A DNA stretch of 64,000 bases from positions 602,751 to 666,750 of the forward strand of contig NZ_AXAU01000002.1 of NCBI RefSeq assembly GCF_000472965.1. Reading direction: 5' to 3'. A program made the translations under genes and the position numbers. Source of the stretch: Bradyrhizobium murdochi. GTDB lineage: Bacteria > Pseudomonadota > Alphaproteobacteria > Rhizobiales > Xanthobacteraceae. Positions 34,739-43,817 of this stretch are shown piece by piece (position 1 is the first letter of the stretch; every line of letters begins with the position of its first letter). The notes under the pieces were generated by a model that saw only the letters and a list, made by a program, of their open reading frames with translations, was not told the origin of the DNA and made no database searches.

Positions 34739-37417
34739 ATGCCAGACGCAGCGGTCGCAGCACGTTCTTCTGAAACGACAAACAGCGATACGACCCAACA
34801 GGTCGATGTCGCCGTGGTCGGCGCCGGCTTTGCCGGCCTCTATCTCCTGCATCGCTTGCGCAAGGCCGGCTTCTCGGCGATCGTGATCGAGGAGGCCGGC
34901 GATGTCGGCGGCACCTGGTACTGGAACCGTTATCCCGGCGCGCGCTGCGACATCCAGACCATCGACTACAGCTACACCTTCGATCCCGAGCTGGAGAGCG
35001 CGTGGCAATGGTCGGAGAAATACGCAACGCAACCCGAGATCCTGCGCTATCTCGGTTTCGTCGCCGATCGATACGATCTGCGGCGCGACATCCGGTTCGG
35101 CACCAAGGTCACGGCGGCAAATTGGGATGAGGCGGCCGAACGCTGGCGGCTCACGACCAGCAATGGCACTGAAATTTCCTGTCGCCATTACATCATGGCG
35201 ACCGGCTGCCTCTCAGCGCCCAAGCCGCCGGAGATCGACGGCGTCAAGGATTTTAAGGGCGAGGTCTATTTCACCGGCCGCTGGCCGCACGAAGAGGTCA
35301 AGCTCGCGGGCAAGCGCATCGCCGTCATCGGCACGGGATCATCGGGCATCCAGTCGATCCCGCTGTTCGCCGAGCAGGCCGCGCATCTCACCGTTTTCCA
35401 GCGCACGCCGAATTTCGCCCTTCCCGCCCACAACGGTTCGGCACCGGCAGACCGCCTCGCACTGCTGGAGGGCGACCGCGCCGGCTATCGCGAGCAGGCG
35501 CGGTGGTCGCTCGCGGGCGTCCCCTATCCGCAGCAGATGGCGGTGAGCTGGCAGTTGAGCGATGCCGAGCGCCGCGAGCGCTTCGAGAAGGCCTGGGCCG
35601 CCGGCGATCTCGTCTACATCCTGACCCAGCTCTGGGCCGACCAGGGCGTCGACGTCGACGGCAACGCGCTGCTCGCCGACCTGATCCGCGAGAAGATCCG
35701 CGAGATCGTCAAGGACCCGGAGACGGCGGATACATTGACCCCGCGCGACCATCCGTTCGGCGCCAAGCGCCCCTGCCTCGATACTAATTACTACACTACG
35801 TTCAACCGCCCCAACGTCACGCTGGTCAATCTGCGAAAGGAGCCGATCACAGAGATCACGGCCTCCGGCATCACGACCGACAAGCGCACGTTCGACGTCG
35901 ATGTGATCGTGTTTGCCACTGGTTTTGACGCCATGACCGGCGCCATCAAGGCGGTTCATCCGATCACAGGCCGCGATGGCAAATCGCTGTCCGACGTCTG
36001 GGCCAACGGTCCGCAGACCTATCTCGGGCTCACGGTCTCAGGCTTCCCCAATCTGTTCCTGATCACGGGCCCGGGCAGCCCATCGGTGCTGTCGAACATG
36101 GCAGTCTCGATCGAGCAGCATGTCGATTGGGTGGTCGACCGGCTGGCGGCGATGCGCGAGGCCGGCTTCACGACCATCGACGCGACCGAGACAGCGCAGG
36201 CCGGCTGGGCGCAGCACATGGCCGACTGTTCGACGCTGACGCTGCATCGGCTCGCCAACACCTGGTACACGGGCGCCAACGTTCCCGGCAAGGCGCAGGG
36301 CGTGATGCCCTATACCGGCGGCGTTGGCCCCTATCGCAGCATCTGCAACGAGGTGGTCGCCCGCGGCATGCTCGGCTTCCGGCTGACCGGCCCGAACGTT
36401 TCGCAGCAATGCAACGACGGCCAAGTCGTGCGCCTGCAGCCGGACGTGCGGCTGGTGCTGGGCATGCTGGCGGAGATGAACCTGCCGGCGATCGAGTCGC
36501 TCGGCGCCCAGGGCGCGCGCGACTTCCTTACCGAATTCAACAAGGGACGTCCTGCCGGGCGGCCGGTCGGCGAGGTCGGCGACGGCGTGCTGCACGGCGC
36601 CGATGGCCTGCTGCAGTATCGCCTCTATCGGCCGGCAACGCCGGGGCCGCATCCGATCGTGGTCTATTTCCACGGCGGCGGCTGGGTCTTGGGCGATGAG
36701 CAATCCGACGATCCGTTCTGCCGCGACATCTGTCGCCGCAGCGGGATGATCGTCGTCAGCGTCGGCTATCGCCATGCGCCCGAGCATCGCTTCCCCGCCG
36801 CGGCCGAGGATGGCTATGCGGCAACGCGCTGGATCGTCGAGCATGCCACCGAACTCGGCGGCAGAGCGGGACCGGTGCTGGTCGCGGGCTGGAGCGCCGG
36901 CGCCAATATAGCCGCCGTCACCTGCCAGCTCGCACGCGACCGCGGCGGGCCAGAGATCGCAGGCCAGCTCCTGGTGTGTCCGGCCACCGATTGCAGGTTC
37001 GACCGTCCATCCTACACCGACAATGCGATCGGCTATTTCCTGACGCGCGCGCTGATGTTCTGGTTCTGGGATATCTATTGTTCGCCCGCTGACCGCACCG
37101 ACCCGCGCGCCTCGCCGCTGCGCGGCAATCTGGCGAACCTGCCTCCGGCGTTCGTGGCGACCTGCGAGTTCGATCCGCTGCGTGACGAAGGGATCGAATA
37201 TGCCGAGGCGATGGCGGCCGCAGGCGTGCCGGTCGAGCAACTGCAGGCGCGCGGCCACATCCACTCGTCCCTGATGATGGTGGATGTGGTGATCACCGGC
37301 GTCAGCGCGCGCGCCAGGATGGCGGAAGCGTTACGCGGTTTTGCGGGATTGCCGCGAAAGTTGGAAGAGAGCGGCGAGGACGCTGCACCGGTCGAGGTCA
37401 ACGCGGCTGCGGGATAG
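34739..37417 (+). CDS. Fusion: Baeyer-Villiger monooxygenase + HSL-type alpha/beta esterase
   Basis: An 892-residue bifunctional protein. Residues about 20-560 are a type-I flavin monooxygenase: FAD loop [14 protein letters not shown], the [15 protein letters not shown] segment and NADPH loop [11 protein letters not shown]. The Baeyer-Villiger fingerprint reads [12 protein letters not shown], with Phe178 where the family has His. Residues about 600-870 are an HSL-family hydrolase: oxyanion motif HGGGW at 645, Ser719 in GWSAG, Asp812 in FDPLRDEG, His840 in GHIH. The natural logic is ketone to ester, then ester hydrolysis to acid and alcohol in one polypeptide. GGGAGGAG precedes the ATG. Confidence 0.9.
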   Translation: MPDAAVAARSSETTNSDTTQQVDVAVVGAGFAGLYLLHRLRKAGFSAIVIEEAGDVGGTWYWNRYPGARCDIQTIDYSYTFDPELESAWQWSEKYATQPEILRYLGFVADRYDLRRDIRFGTKVTAANWDEAAERWRLTTSNGTEISCRHYIMATGCLSAPKPPEIDGVKDFKGEVYFTGRWPHEEVKLAGKRIAVIGTGSSGIQSIPLFAEQAAHLTVFQRTPNFALPAHNGSAPADRLALLEGDRAGYREQARWSLAGVPYPQQMAVSWQLSDAERRERFEKAWAAGDLVYILTQLWADQGVDVDGNALLADLIREKIREIVKDPETADTLTPRDHPFGAKRPCLDTNYYTTFNRPNVTLVNLRKEPITEITASGITTDKRTFDVDVIVFATGFDAMTGAIKAVHPITGRDGKSLSDVWANGPQTYLGLTVSGFPNLFLITGPGSPSVLSNMAVSIEQHVDWVVDRLAAMREAGFTTIDATETAQAGWAQHMADCSTLTLHRLANTWYTGANVPGKAQGVMPYTGGVGPYRSICNEVVARGMLGFRLTGPNVSQQCNDGQVVRLQPDVRLVLGMLAEMNLPAIESLGAQGARDFLTEFNKGRPAGRPVGEVGDGVLHGADGLLQYRLYRPATPGPHPIVVYFHGGGWVLGDEQSDDPFCRDICRRSGMIVVSVGYRHAPEHRFPAAAEDGYAATRWIVEHATELGGRAGPVLVAGWSAGANIAAVTCQLARDRGGPEIAGQLLVCPATDCRFDRPSYTDNAIGYFLTRALMFWFWDIYCSPADRTDPRASPLRGNLANLPPAFVATCEFDPLRDEGIEYAEAMAAAGVPVEQLQARGHIHSSLMMVDVVITGVSARARMAEALRGFAGLPRKLEESGEDAAPVEVNAAAG

Positions 37418-37429
37418 GCACGAGGCAAC

Positions 37430-37459
37430 GGCCGCTCGGCTTCATCCGAGCGGCCAAAA
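37430..37459 (+). terminator. Rho-independent terminator after the BVMO-esterase fusion
   Basis: GGCCGCTCGG (37430-37439), loop CTTCAT, CCGAGCGGCC (37446-37455), then AAAAGATTTG. Perfect 10-bp stem starting 12 bp after the stop. The run following the stem on the plus strand is A-rich rather than T-rich, so termination strength is uncertain. Confidence 0.55.
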
Positions 37460-37613
37460 GATTTGAACCGCCTACGACGGGCGTTTGCGCGGCCTTGGCG
37501 CTTTGCGCGTCATGCATCAGATTTTCTAAGTCAATCGTTCAATTTATCTCGGTTGCGCTCGCCTCGCCGGCAGCAATATCTCGCTGAAGGTCGGGAAACA
37601 AAAGGATCCTGCG

Positions 37614-38114
37614 ATGAACGTGCTCGACGATTATATGGTCGATCCCCGCCTGTCGCTGTTGGACAAAACGCGGATCCAGGCGCAGGTGCTGGTGCCGATG
37701 CTGCGGGCGCTGCGCGCGGAACTGGGCCAGGAAAAGGCTGACGCGATTGCGCGACAAGCCTTGCGCGACTGGTCGAAGGCGCTGTTCGCCGCCATCGGCG
37801 AGAACGTCGAGGGCAGCGCGCGGCGCAAATGGGCGACCATGCATACCGCGCTCGCTGAAGTCACCGAGCGGGAAGTAACGGTCGAGATGCGCCGCCACGA
37901 TGAGGCGGCGCTGGAATTCGACGTCACGAATTGCCGGTTCGCGGAATTCTTCCGCGCGCTCGGCGAGCCGGAACTCGGCGCGCTGCTGGTCTGCGCCACC
38001 GATTTCGATATCGTTGCCGCCGGCGGCAACGAGGTCAGCCTCAGGCGCGACCAGACCCTGATGCAGGGCGCACCGAGCTGCACGTTCCGCTACGCATTTG
38101 CACCGCGATCATGA
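37614..38114 (+). CDS. L-2-amino-thiazoline-4-carboxylic acid hydrolase family protein
   Basis: A 166-residue helical protein. The C-terminal pattern FDVTNCRFAEFFRALGEPEL, then LLVCATDFDIV and QTLMQGAPSCTFRYAF, matches the ATC hydrolase family, with conserved Cys residues in NCRF, LLVCATD and PSCTF. Family members open thiazoline rings or act as small ligand-binding proteins; the substrate here is not deducible. It has GGATCCTG-type spacing but a weak ribosome site. It lies between the BVMO-esterase and the PhyH dioxygenase genes. Confidence 0.75.
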   Translation: MNVLDDYMVDPRLSLLDKTRIQAQVLVPMLRALRAELGQEKADAIARQALRDWSKALFAAIGENVEGSARRKWATMHTALAEVTEREVTVEMRRHDEAALEFDVTNCRFAEFFRALGEPELGALLVCATDFDIVAAGGNEVSLRRDQTLMQGAPSCTFRYAFAPRS

Positions 38115-38219
38115 TTTGCGCCACCGTCGACGCTGCAGAAATCTCGTGAAAACCGCCCGTAGTTGCGTATGATATGCGCAAGAGGCCTGGCTTGACCGGG
38201 CTCACGAGGGAGAGCGCAG

Positions 38220-39071
38220 ATGGTAGCGACAGCGGAGCAGGTTTTGCCCTGGCTCGGGGCACGCTCATTCGCCTCCTTAAAGGAAGAGTTCGACCGCAGC
38301 GGTTACCTGATCTTCGAACGCGTTCTTGCGCCCGACCGCGTCGCCGAAGTCCGCGCGGCGGTGGCGCCACATCTGGCGCGCGATCTGTTCGGCCGCAACG
38401 ATTTCGAAGGTACCAGAACCAACCGCGTGTATGCTCTGCTGGCAAAATCGCCTGTCTTCGCCGAGCTCGCGATCCATCCGCTCGCGATGGCCTTTGTGGA
38501 AGCCGAACTCGGCGAGAGCTGCCTGTTGTCTGCTCTGCTCGCGATCAATCTCCATCCCGGCGAGACCGTCCAGCCCTGGCATTTCGACGACAGCGGCGTG
38601 AAGATTCCGCGCCCCCGCCCCGCCCTTGGCATCAGCACGTTCTGGGCGATCGATGATACGACCGAGCAAAATGGCGCCACCGAAATCATTCCTGGAAGCC
38701 ATCTGTGGGACGGGCAATATATCGAGGGCGCGGTGAAGCCAACCCATTTCACTAACGAAGCCGGTCACGAGGAAGGCGACAGGCCTGACGCCGTGAAGCT
38801 GATCATGCCATCCGGATCCCTGGCCATCACCAAGGGAACGCTATGGCACCGTGGCGGCGCCAACCGGTCGAACCAGCCGCGCCTGATCATCACGCCGCAA
38901 TATTGCGTGGGCTGGGTGCGGCAACTCGAGAACATGGCGCTCGCCGTCCCCGCCGAGGTCGCCAGCAAATTGCCCGAGCGCGCCCGCGAGCTGATCGGCT
39001 ATTCGATCCATCCGCCGTTCATGGGCTATGTCGATGGCGTTCATCCGAGACGCCTGCTGCGGACGCAGTGA
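38220..39071 (+). CDS. Phytanoyl-CoA dioxygenase (PhyH) family protein
   Basis: A 283-residue non-haem Fe(II)/2-oxoglutarate oxygenase of the PhyH family. The metal-binding H-x-D is in QPWHFDDSG, the distal His in GTLWHRGGANRS, and the 2-oxoglutarate Arg in QPRLIITPQYC. The double-stranded beta-helix is framed by FEDxxFxRSGYLIFERVLAP-like N-terminal sequence. GGGAGAGCG precedes the ATG. Possible role: hydroxylation of a side chain before or after Baeyer-Villiger oxidation (inference). Confidence 0.88.
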   Translation: MVATAEQVLPWLGARSFASLKEEFDRSGYLIFERVLAPDRVAEVRAAVAPHLARDLFGRNDFEGTRTNRVYALLAKSPVFAELAIHPLAMAFVEAELGESCLLSALLAINLHPGETVQPWHFDDSGVKIPRPRPALGISTFWAIDDTTEQNGATEIIPGSHLWDGQYIEGAVKPTHFTNEAGHEEGDRPDAVKLIMPSGSLAITKGTLWHRGGANRSNQPRLIITPQYCVGWVRQLENMALAVPAEVASKLPERARELIGYSIHPPFMGYVDGVHPRRLLRTQ

Positions 39072-39117
39072 CGTGATGCAAGCAAAGGCGCGAGCGCGAC
39101 GATCGAACTCGAACTCG

Positions 39118-39227
39118 TAGGATGGGTTGAGCTCTTTCGAAACCCATCGCCTTTCCAAAGACGATATGTTTCGCGGAGTCTATCACCGGGCCGGCCGAAG
39201 GCGGACCCGTAGGCTCAACCCATCCTA
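39118..39227. repeat. Dispersed inverted-repeat element C (15-bp perfect inverted repeats)
   Basis: TAGGATGGGTTGAGC (39118-39132) pairs exactly with 39213-39227. It fills the gap between the converging PhyH and BVMO genes and could terminate both. Confidence 0.75.
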
Positions 39228-39247
39228 GCTCAGCCTTTATGCGTATT

Positions 39248-40912
39248 TTACTCCGCGGCGGCCGCGGACCTCGCCGCTGCCTGTGCGCCCGTATCGAACA
39301 CGATTCCCTCATACCCCTTATCGGCAACTTCGGTGATCGCCGCGACATATTTCGGCGTGCCGCCATTGTACACGAGGTAGCGGGTCTTGCCGTGCTCGTG
39401 GCCGGGGATATTGGAATTGTAGCCGGTGAACCACGACTTGGCTTTGCGCATCAGCATGATGGCGTACATCTTGGTCACGTGCGCGGTCCAGCGCGCCTGC
39501 GCTTCGGCCGTTGGCTCGGCCCGCGTGTAGCCGCGGTCCCACATGTAGCCGAGCATGCCCATGCACCAGCCGACGCCGTTCTCGATGCCGCGCGGAAAAT
39601 TCGTCGAGGCTGAGCCGCTTTGCGGGCCGGTCGGCATCAGCAAGTTCGGAAAGCCATGCGCCATCATGCCGAGAAAGGTCGAGGGTCCGTCGCGCCATTT
39701 ATCGGCGAGCTTCACTCCGTCGACGCCGGTGATGTCGATCGCGTCGAATGCGCCGGTGATGGCATCGAAGCCGGTGGAGTAAACGATGATATCGAGCTCG
39801 TAATCGCGCGCGCTGGTGCGCAGGCCCATTTCGGTGACCCGCAGAATCGGCGTCTCGCTGATGTCGACGAGATGCACATTGTCACGGTTGTAGGCCTCGA
39901 GATAGTTGGTCTCCAGCGGCACCCGCTGCACGCCAAAGCCGTGATCCTTCGGAATCAGCTTTTCCGCCGTCACCGGGTCCTTCACGCGCCTTCGGATGCG
40001 ATCGGCGATGTAAGCGGAAAACTCGGCATTGGCCGCCTCGTCGGTAAAAATCTCGCGAAAATTGCTGAGCCAGATCCCGAAGCCGGGCTCGTCATAGAGC
40101 TTGTCCCACAGCGCGATCCGCTCCTCGCGGGTGGCTTCATAGAAGCCGCGCCTATCCGGCTCGTGCTCGAAACCGCCGGGCGTGCGCTTGCAGGCGGCAA
40201 AGATTTCATTGTAGCGCGAACGGATGTCGGCCATTTCCGCGTCCGAGATCGGGCCGTTGTTGAGCGGCGCGCTCCAGTTCGGACGCCGCTGAAACACCGT
40301 GAGTTCACCGACCTTGTCGGCGATCTCGCCGATCACCTGGATCGCGGTGGCGCCGGTGCCGATAATGCCGACCTTCTTGCCGGACAGTTCAACCGGCTCG
40401 TGCGGCCAATAAAACGTATGGAATGAACGCCCCTTGAACGTCTCCATGCCCTCAAGCCGCGGTAGCGTCGGTACCGAGAGCAACCCGACCGCAAGAATGA
40501 GGAATCGGCAGCTCAGTTCACGCCCATCGTCGAGCCGGAGCCGCCACAGATGACAGCCCTCGTCGAACGCCGCCGCTTTCACCTTGCGGTTGAACCGCAT
40601 GTATTGGCGCAAATCGAACTTGTCGGCGACATAGTTGAGGTAGCGAAGATTCTCCGGCTGGCTCGAAAACCGCTCCTGCCAGTGCCATTCGTTGAGCAGC
40701 TCTTTCGAGAAGGAATAGCCGTAGGTGTAGCTCTCGGAATCGAATCGCGCGCCGGGATAGCGGTTCCAGTACCAGGTTCCCCCGAGATCGGGGGCGGCAT
40801 CGAGCACGAGGGCATCCACGTCGAGATCGGCCAGCCGCTTGATCTGGTAAATGCCCGACACGCCCGCACCGACAACAACGACCTCGTAGTGCGACTTGAT
40901 CTCCCCAGTCAT
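39248..40912 (-). CDS. Baeyer-Villiger monooxygenase, stand-alone
   Basis: A 554-residue type-I flavin monooxygenase starting MTGEIKSHYEVVVVGAGVSG (GGAGAGGG upstream supports the ATG at 40912; an in-frame GTG lies at 40927). It has the FAD loop, the [15 protein letters not shown] segment, an intact Baeyer-Villiger fingerprint FKGRSFHTFYWP with the expected His, and the NADPH loop IIGTGATAIQV. Predicted to convert ketones to esters or lactones with NADPH and O2. It provides an internal contrast to the fused enzyme at 34739-37417, whose fingerprint His is lost. Confidence 0.93.
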   Translation of the reverse strand: MTGEIKSHYEVVVVGAGVSGIYQIKRLADLDVDALVLDAAPDLGGTWYWNRYPGARFDSESYTYGYSFSKELLNEWHWQERFSSQPENLRYLNYVADKFDLRQYMRFNRKVKAAAFDEGCHLWRLRLDDGRELSCRFLILAVGLLSVPTLPRLEGMETFKGRSFHTFYWPHEPVELSGKKVGIIGTGATAIQVIGEIADKVGELTVFQRRPNWSAPLNNGPISDAEMADIRSRYNEIFAACKRTPGGFEHEPDRRGFYEATREERIALWDKLYDEPGFGIWLSNFREIFTDEAANAEFSAYIADRIRRRVKDPVTAEKLIPKDHGFGVQRVPLETNYLEAYNRDNVHLVDISETPILRVTEMGLRTSARDYELDIIVYSTGFDAITGAFDAIDITGVDGVKLADKWRDGPSTFLGMMAHGFPNLLMPTGPQSGSASTNFPRGIENGVGWCMGMLGYMWDRGYTRAEPTAEAQARWTAHVTKMYAIMLMRKAKSWFTGYNSNIPGHEHGKTRYLVYNGGTPKYVAAITEVADKGYEGIVFDTGAQAAARSAAAAE

Positions 40913-41081
40913 GCGCACCCTCTCCACTAATTATTTCGGCGTCGATCGTCTTCGCGCGGCGGCTCTTATGATGCCAACTATCCGCGTCCTGCACTTGCGT
41001 CAGGATGCCGGATTGTGCGGCAAAATCAGCCTAAAACATTGTTTGAAAATAGACGCGGCAGGCCGCCGTGAGGTGACCGCC

Positions 41082-41843
41082 TCAAGCCCCGGGAGCGCCG
41101 CCGATCTGCGCATGCAACTGCGCGACATACGGATCCTCGATCTCCAATGCCTGCAACTGCGTCGCCAATTGCACGAGGTATTCGCGGTTAGTACCGAGAA
41201 CGCCCTTCCCGCTCGCGATCATCGCGGCGGTCTCGGCGAGCGGCAGTTCGCCGACATAACTCGGGTGCGAGCGGTTGGAGGTGAAGGCGAGTGCGGTAAT
41301 TGGTCCCTGCGGCGTCGTCATCGGCATCATCGCTGGCGCGTAGCCGCCGCGCAGCATTTCGCGGCGCCACAGGATCGCGGTCTCGGCATGGACGGAATCG
41401 GCCGCAATGCGGAACGCCAGCCCGCGGCAACATCCCAATTTCGGCTCCAGCGAGAGCATCAGCGCCGGATAGTCGTGCGATCCCCGGCCGAGATTGATCT
41501 TCAGCGTGAAGCGGCGCTGATAATTTTCGACGTCGGCGAGCCGGACTTCGGCAAAGTGAAAACCGGGGTCCCACATCAGCGAACCGTAGGAGTAGATCCA
41601 GAGGTCGTCGCCATCAGGGTGATTGCCGAGCACCGCAAGCCGCGACGCCTCGATCACTTCGTCCGAGAGCCGCCAGCCTGCCGGCCATCCCGCGGCCCGC
41701 GCCCGCTGCTCCCACATCGCAAACATCTCCGGCGTCAGGCGCAGTAGCGATTTTTCCGGGTGCGTTACCCGGGCTCGCAGGTCCGGCAGATGAATGAATG
41801 CGTCGGCGGTCAAGTCAGTATGCTCCTTTGTGGATACGGCCAT
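41082..41843 (-). CDS. chaC: ChaC-like gamma-glutamylcyclotransferase
   Basis: A 253-residue protein with the ChaC signature YGSLMWDPGF, followed by a RRFTLKINLGRG-type strand and ILWRREM, where the catalytic Glu is expected (ETAILW). ChaC enzymes cleave glutathione to 5-oxoproline and Cys-Gly in the cytosol. ATG at 41843 is used; a TTG nine bases upstream is possible. Divergent from gamma-glutamyltransferase at 42017, the other glutathione-degrading enzyme, with a shared 173-bp gap. Confidence 0.88.
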   Translation of the reverse strand: MAVSTKEHTDLTADAFIHLPDLRARVTHPEKSLLRLTPEMFAMWEQRARAAGWPAGWRLSDEVIEASRLAVLGNHPDGDDLWIYSYGSLMWDPGFHFAEVRLADVENYQRRFTLKINLGRGSHDYPALMLSLEPKLGCCRGLAFRIAADSVHAETAILWRREMLRGGYAPAMMPMTTPQGPITALAFTSNRSHPSYVGELPLAETAAMIASGKGVLGTNREYLVQLATQLQALEIEDPYVAQLHAQIGGAPGA

Positions 41844-42016
41844 CGTTCGCAATGTGCCATTGTCGGACGCAAGACGCCAACACGAAGGCGGGCGATGCGA
41901 ATTCCCAGCATGTTATTCTGTCATGGCTGGCCTGAGATTTTTAGGGTGTAATGACGTCAGCGAAATTTTCCGCCCGACCGGCAACCACACACGTTACAGG
42001 GATCAAAGGCAATCCG

Positions 42017-43609
42017 ATGCACGACCAGTTCTCCAATACCCAAGCGATACGCAAGCCGGCCGTCACTTCCAAAGGCGGCATCGTTGCCGCGCAATCAAGC
42101 AGGGCGGCACAGGTGGGAGCCGAGGTGCTGGCTGCGGGCGGCGACTGCGTCGATGCCGTGATCGCGACGACGTTTGCGCTTGGCGTTCTGGAGCCCTGGA
42201 TGAGCGGGGTCGGCGGCGGCGGCGCGATGGTGCTCTATCGGGCGCGCGAGAACCGCTATGAAGTGATCGACTACGGCATGCGGGCGCCGCTCAGCCTGCG
42301 GGTGGAAGATTATCCGCTGACCGGCGGTGGCGCGGCTTCCGACATCTTCCCCTGGCCGCGGGTAAAGGACGACCGCAACATTCACGGGCCCGGCTCGATC
42401 GCCGTGCCCGGCGTGGTCGCCGGCATGGAAGAGGCACACCGCCGCTACGCCAAGCTGCCGTGGAAGGAGTTGCTGGCGCCGAGCATCTCGCTCGCCGGCG
42501 AAGGGCTTGCGGTCGACTGGTGGACCACGGTGATGATTTCGAGCGCCGCAGCAGACTTGCGGCGTTACCCCGCGAGCGCCGCCGCCTATCTCCAGGACGG
42601 CCTGCCGCCGAACCCGCAATGGGGCATCAGGTCCAAAGTCCGCATGCCGCAGGATCGGCTCAAGGCCACGATGGCGCAACTCGCCGGCGCCGGCCCGCGC
42701 GACTTCTATGAAGGCGATCTGGCGCAAAGCCTCGCCGCCGACATTCAGGCGGCCGGCGGCGCGCTGTCGGTCGAGGATCTCAAGCCATTTCGCGGCATTG
42801 TGCGCGAGCCGCTGGCAATCCCCTATCGCGGCGGCAAGGTGTTCGCGACGCCCGAACTCACCGCCGGGCCGACGCTGGCGCGCACGCTTCGTCTGCTGCA
42901 GGAAAATCTCGAGCCTGCGCGCGGCGGACCGGACGCGGCGGCCTACATCGCCTATGCATCGGCGCTGCAAAAAGCGTATCGCGAACGCCTCAAGGACATG
43001 GGCGATGAAGACGGCAGGCGCGCGCTCGGAGCCGAGGCGTTGGCGCCGGCCTGCACCACGCATTTTTCCGCCGTCGACCGCGACGGCAACATGGCCGCGG
43101 TGACGCAAACCTTGCTGTCCACCTTCGGCTCCAAATTCGTAACGAACCAGACCGGCATCACCATGAACAACGGCATCATGTGGTTCGACCCGACCCCAGG
43201 CACGCCGAATTCGCTGGCGCCGGGCAAACGCTGCCTTACCAACTACACGCCCGTGCTGGCGCAGGCGGCGGACGGAAGGCGCATCGCGGTCGGCGCTTCG
43301 GGCGGTCGGCGCATTCTGCCGGCGGTAAGTCAGCTTCTGTCCTTCGTGATGGATTACGGCATGGATCTCGATGCCGCAATCCATCAGCCGCGCATCGACG
43401 CCAGCGAAGGCGCGATCGTGATCGGCGACGTCCGCCTGCCGCAGGCCGCGCGCGAAGCGCTGGGCTCGCGTTTCGATTACGAGGAGGCCCGCATCCAGAA
43501 CCTGCCGATGAAGTTCGCCTGCCCCAGCGCGGTGCTGCGCGACGGCGAAACCAACAGCGGTGCGACCGAGCCGTTCCACGCCTGGAGCGAGACAGTGGCG
43601 GAGGGGTGA
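42017..43609 (+). CDS. ggt: Gamma-glutamyltransferase family protein
   Basis: A 530-residue Ntn hydrolase. GGIVAAQSSRAAQVGAEVLA and GVLEPWMSGVGGGGAMVLY are the large-subunit N-terminus. The small subunit should begin at Thr in ACTTHFSAVDRDGNMAA after autocleavage, with NNGIMWFDPTPGTPNS following. No signal peptide is visible at the ATG used (42017) nor at the upstream start 41951, so it may be cytosolic. Members include glutathione hydrolase and cephalosporin acylase-like enzymes; the gene pairing with chaC supports glutathione turnover. Confidence 0.88.
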   Translation: MHDQFSNTQAIRKPAVTSKGGIVAAQSSRAAQVGAEVLAAGGDCVDAVIATTFALGVLEPWMSGVGGGGAMVLYRARENRYEVIDYGMRAPLSLRVEDYPLTGGGAASDIFPWPRVKDDRNIHGPGSIAVPGVVAGMEEAHRRYAKLPWKELLAPSISLAGEGLAVDWWTTVMISSAAADLRRYPASAAAYLQDGLPPNPQWGIRSKVRMPQDRLKATMAQLAGAGPRDFYEGDLAQSLAADIQAAGGALSVEDLKPFRGIVREPLAIPYRGGKVFATPELTAGPTLARTLRLLQENLEPARGGPDAAAYIAYASALQKAYRERLKDMGDEDGRRALGAEALAPACTTHFSAVDRDGNMAAVTQTLLSTFGSKFVTNQTGITMNNGIMWFDPTPGTPNSLAPGKRCLTNYTPVLAQAADGRRIAVGASGGRRILPAVSQLLSFVMDYGMDLDAAIHQPRIDASEGAIVIGDVRLPQAAREALGSRFDYEEARIQNLPMKFACPSAVLRDGETNSGATEPFHAWSETVAEG

Positions 43610-43650
43610 GGCAGGAAGCATAGCTGCGCCCTTACCCGCCGCCCCAAACC

Positions 43651-43747
43651 TCGTAGGGTGGGCAAAGCGTAGCGTGCCCACCATTTCTATCTGTGGTCTC
43701 GGAGCGATGGTGGGCACGGCGCAAGAGCGCCTTTGCCCACCCTACGA
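43651..43747. repeat. Dispersed inverted-repeat element D (nested 17-bp and 12-bp perfect inverted repeats)
   Basis: TCGTAGGGTGGGCAAAG (43651-43667) pairs exactly with 43731-43747. Inside, CGTGCCCACCAT (43673-43684) pairs with 43707-43718. It is placed between the converging gamma-glutamyltransferase and DUF1236 genes. Confidence 0.8.
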
Positions 43748-43817
43748 TAGCCGCTGGACAAAAAAGTGCGGCAACCATGTGCCGCACTCTTCGATCTCAG
43801 TGATCCTCCAGCGGTCC

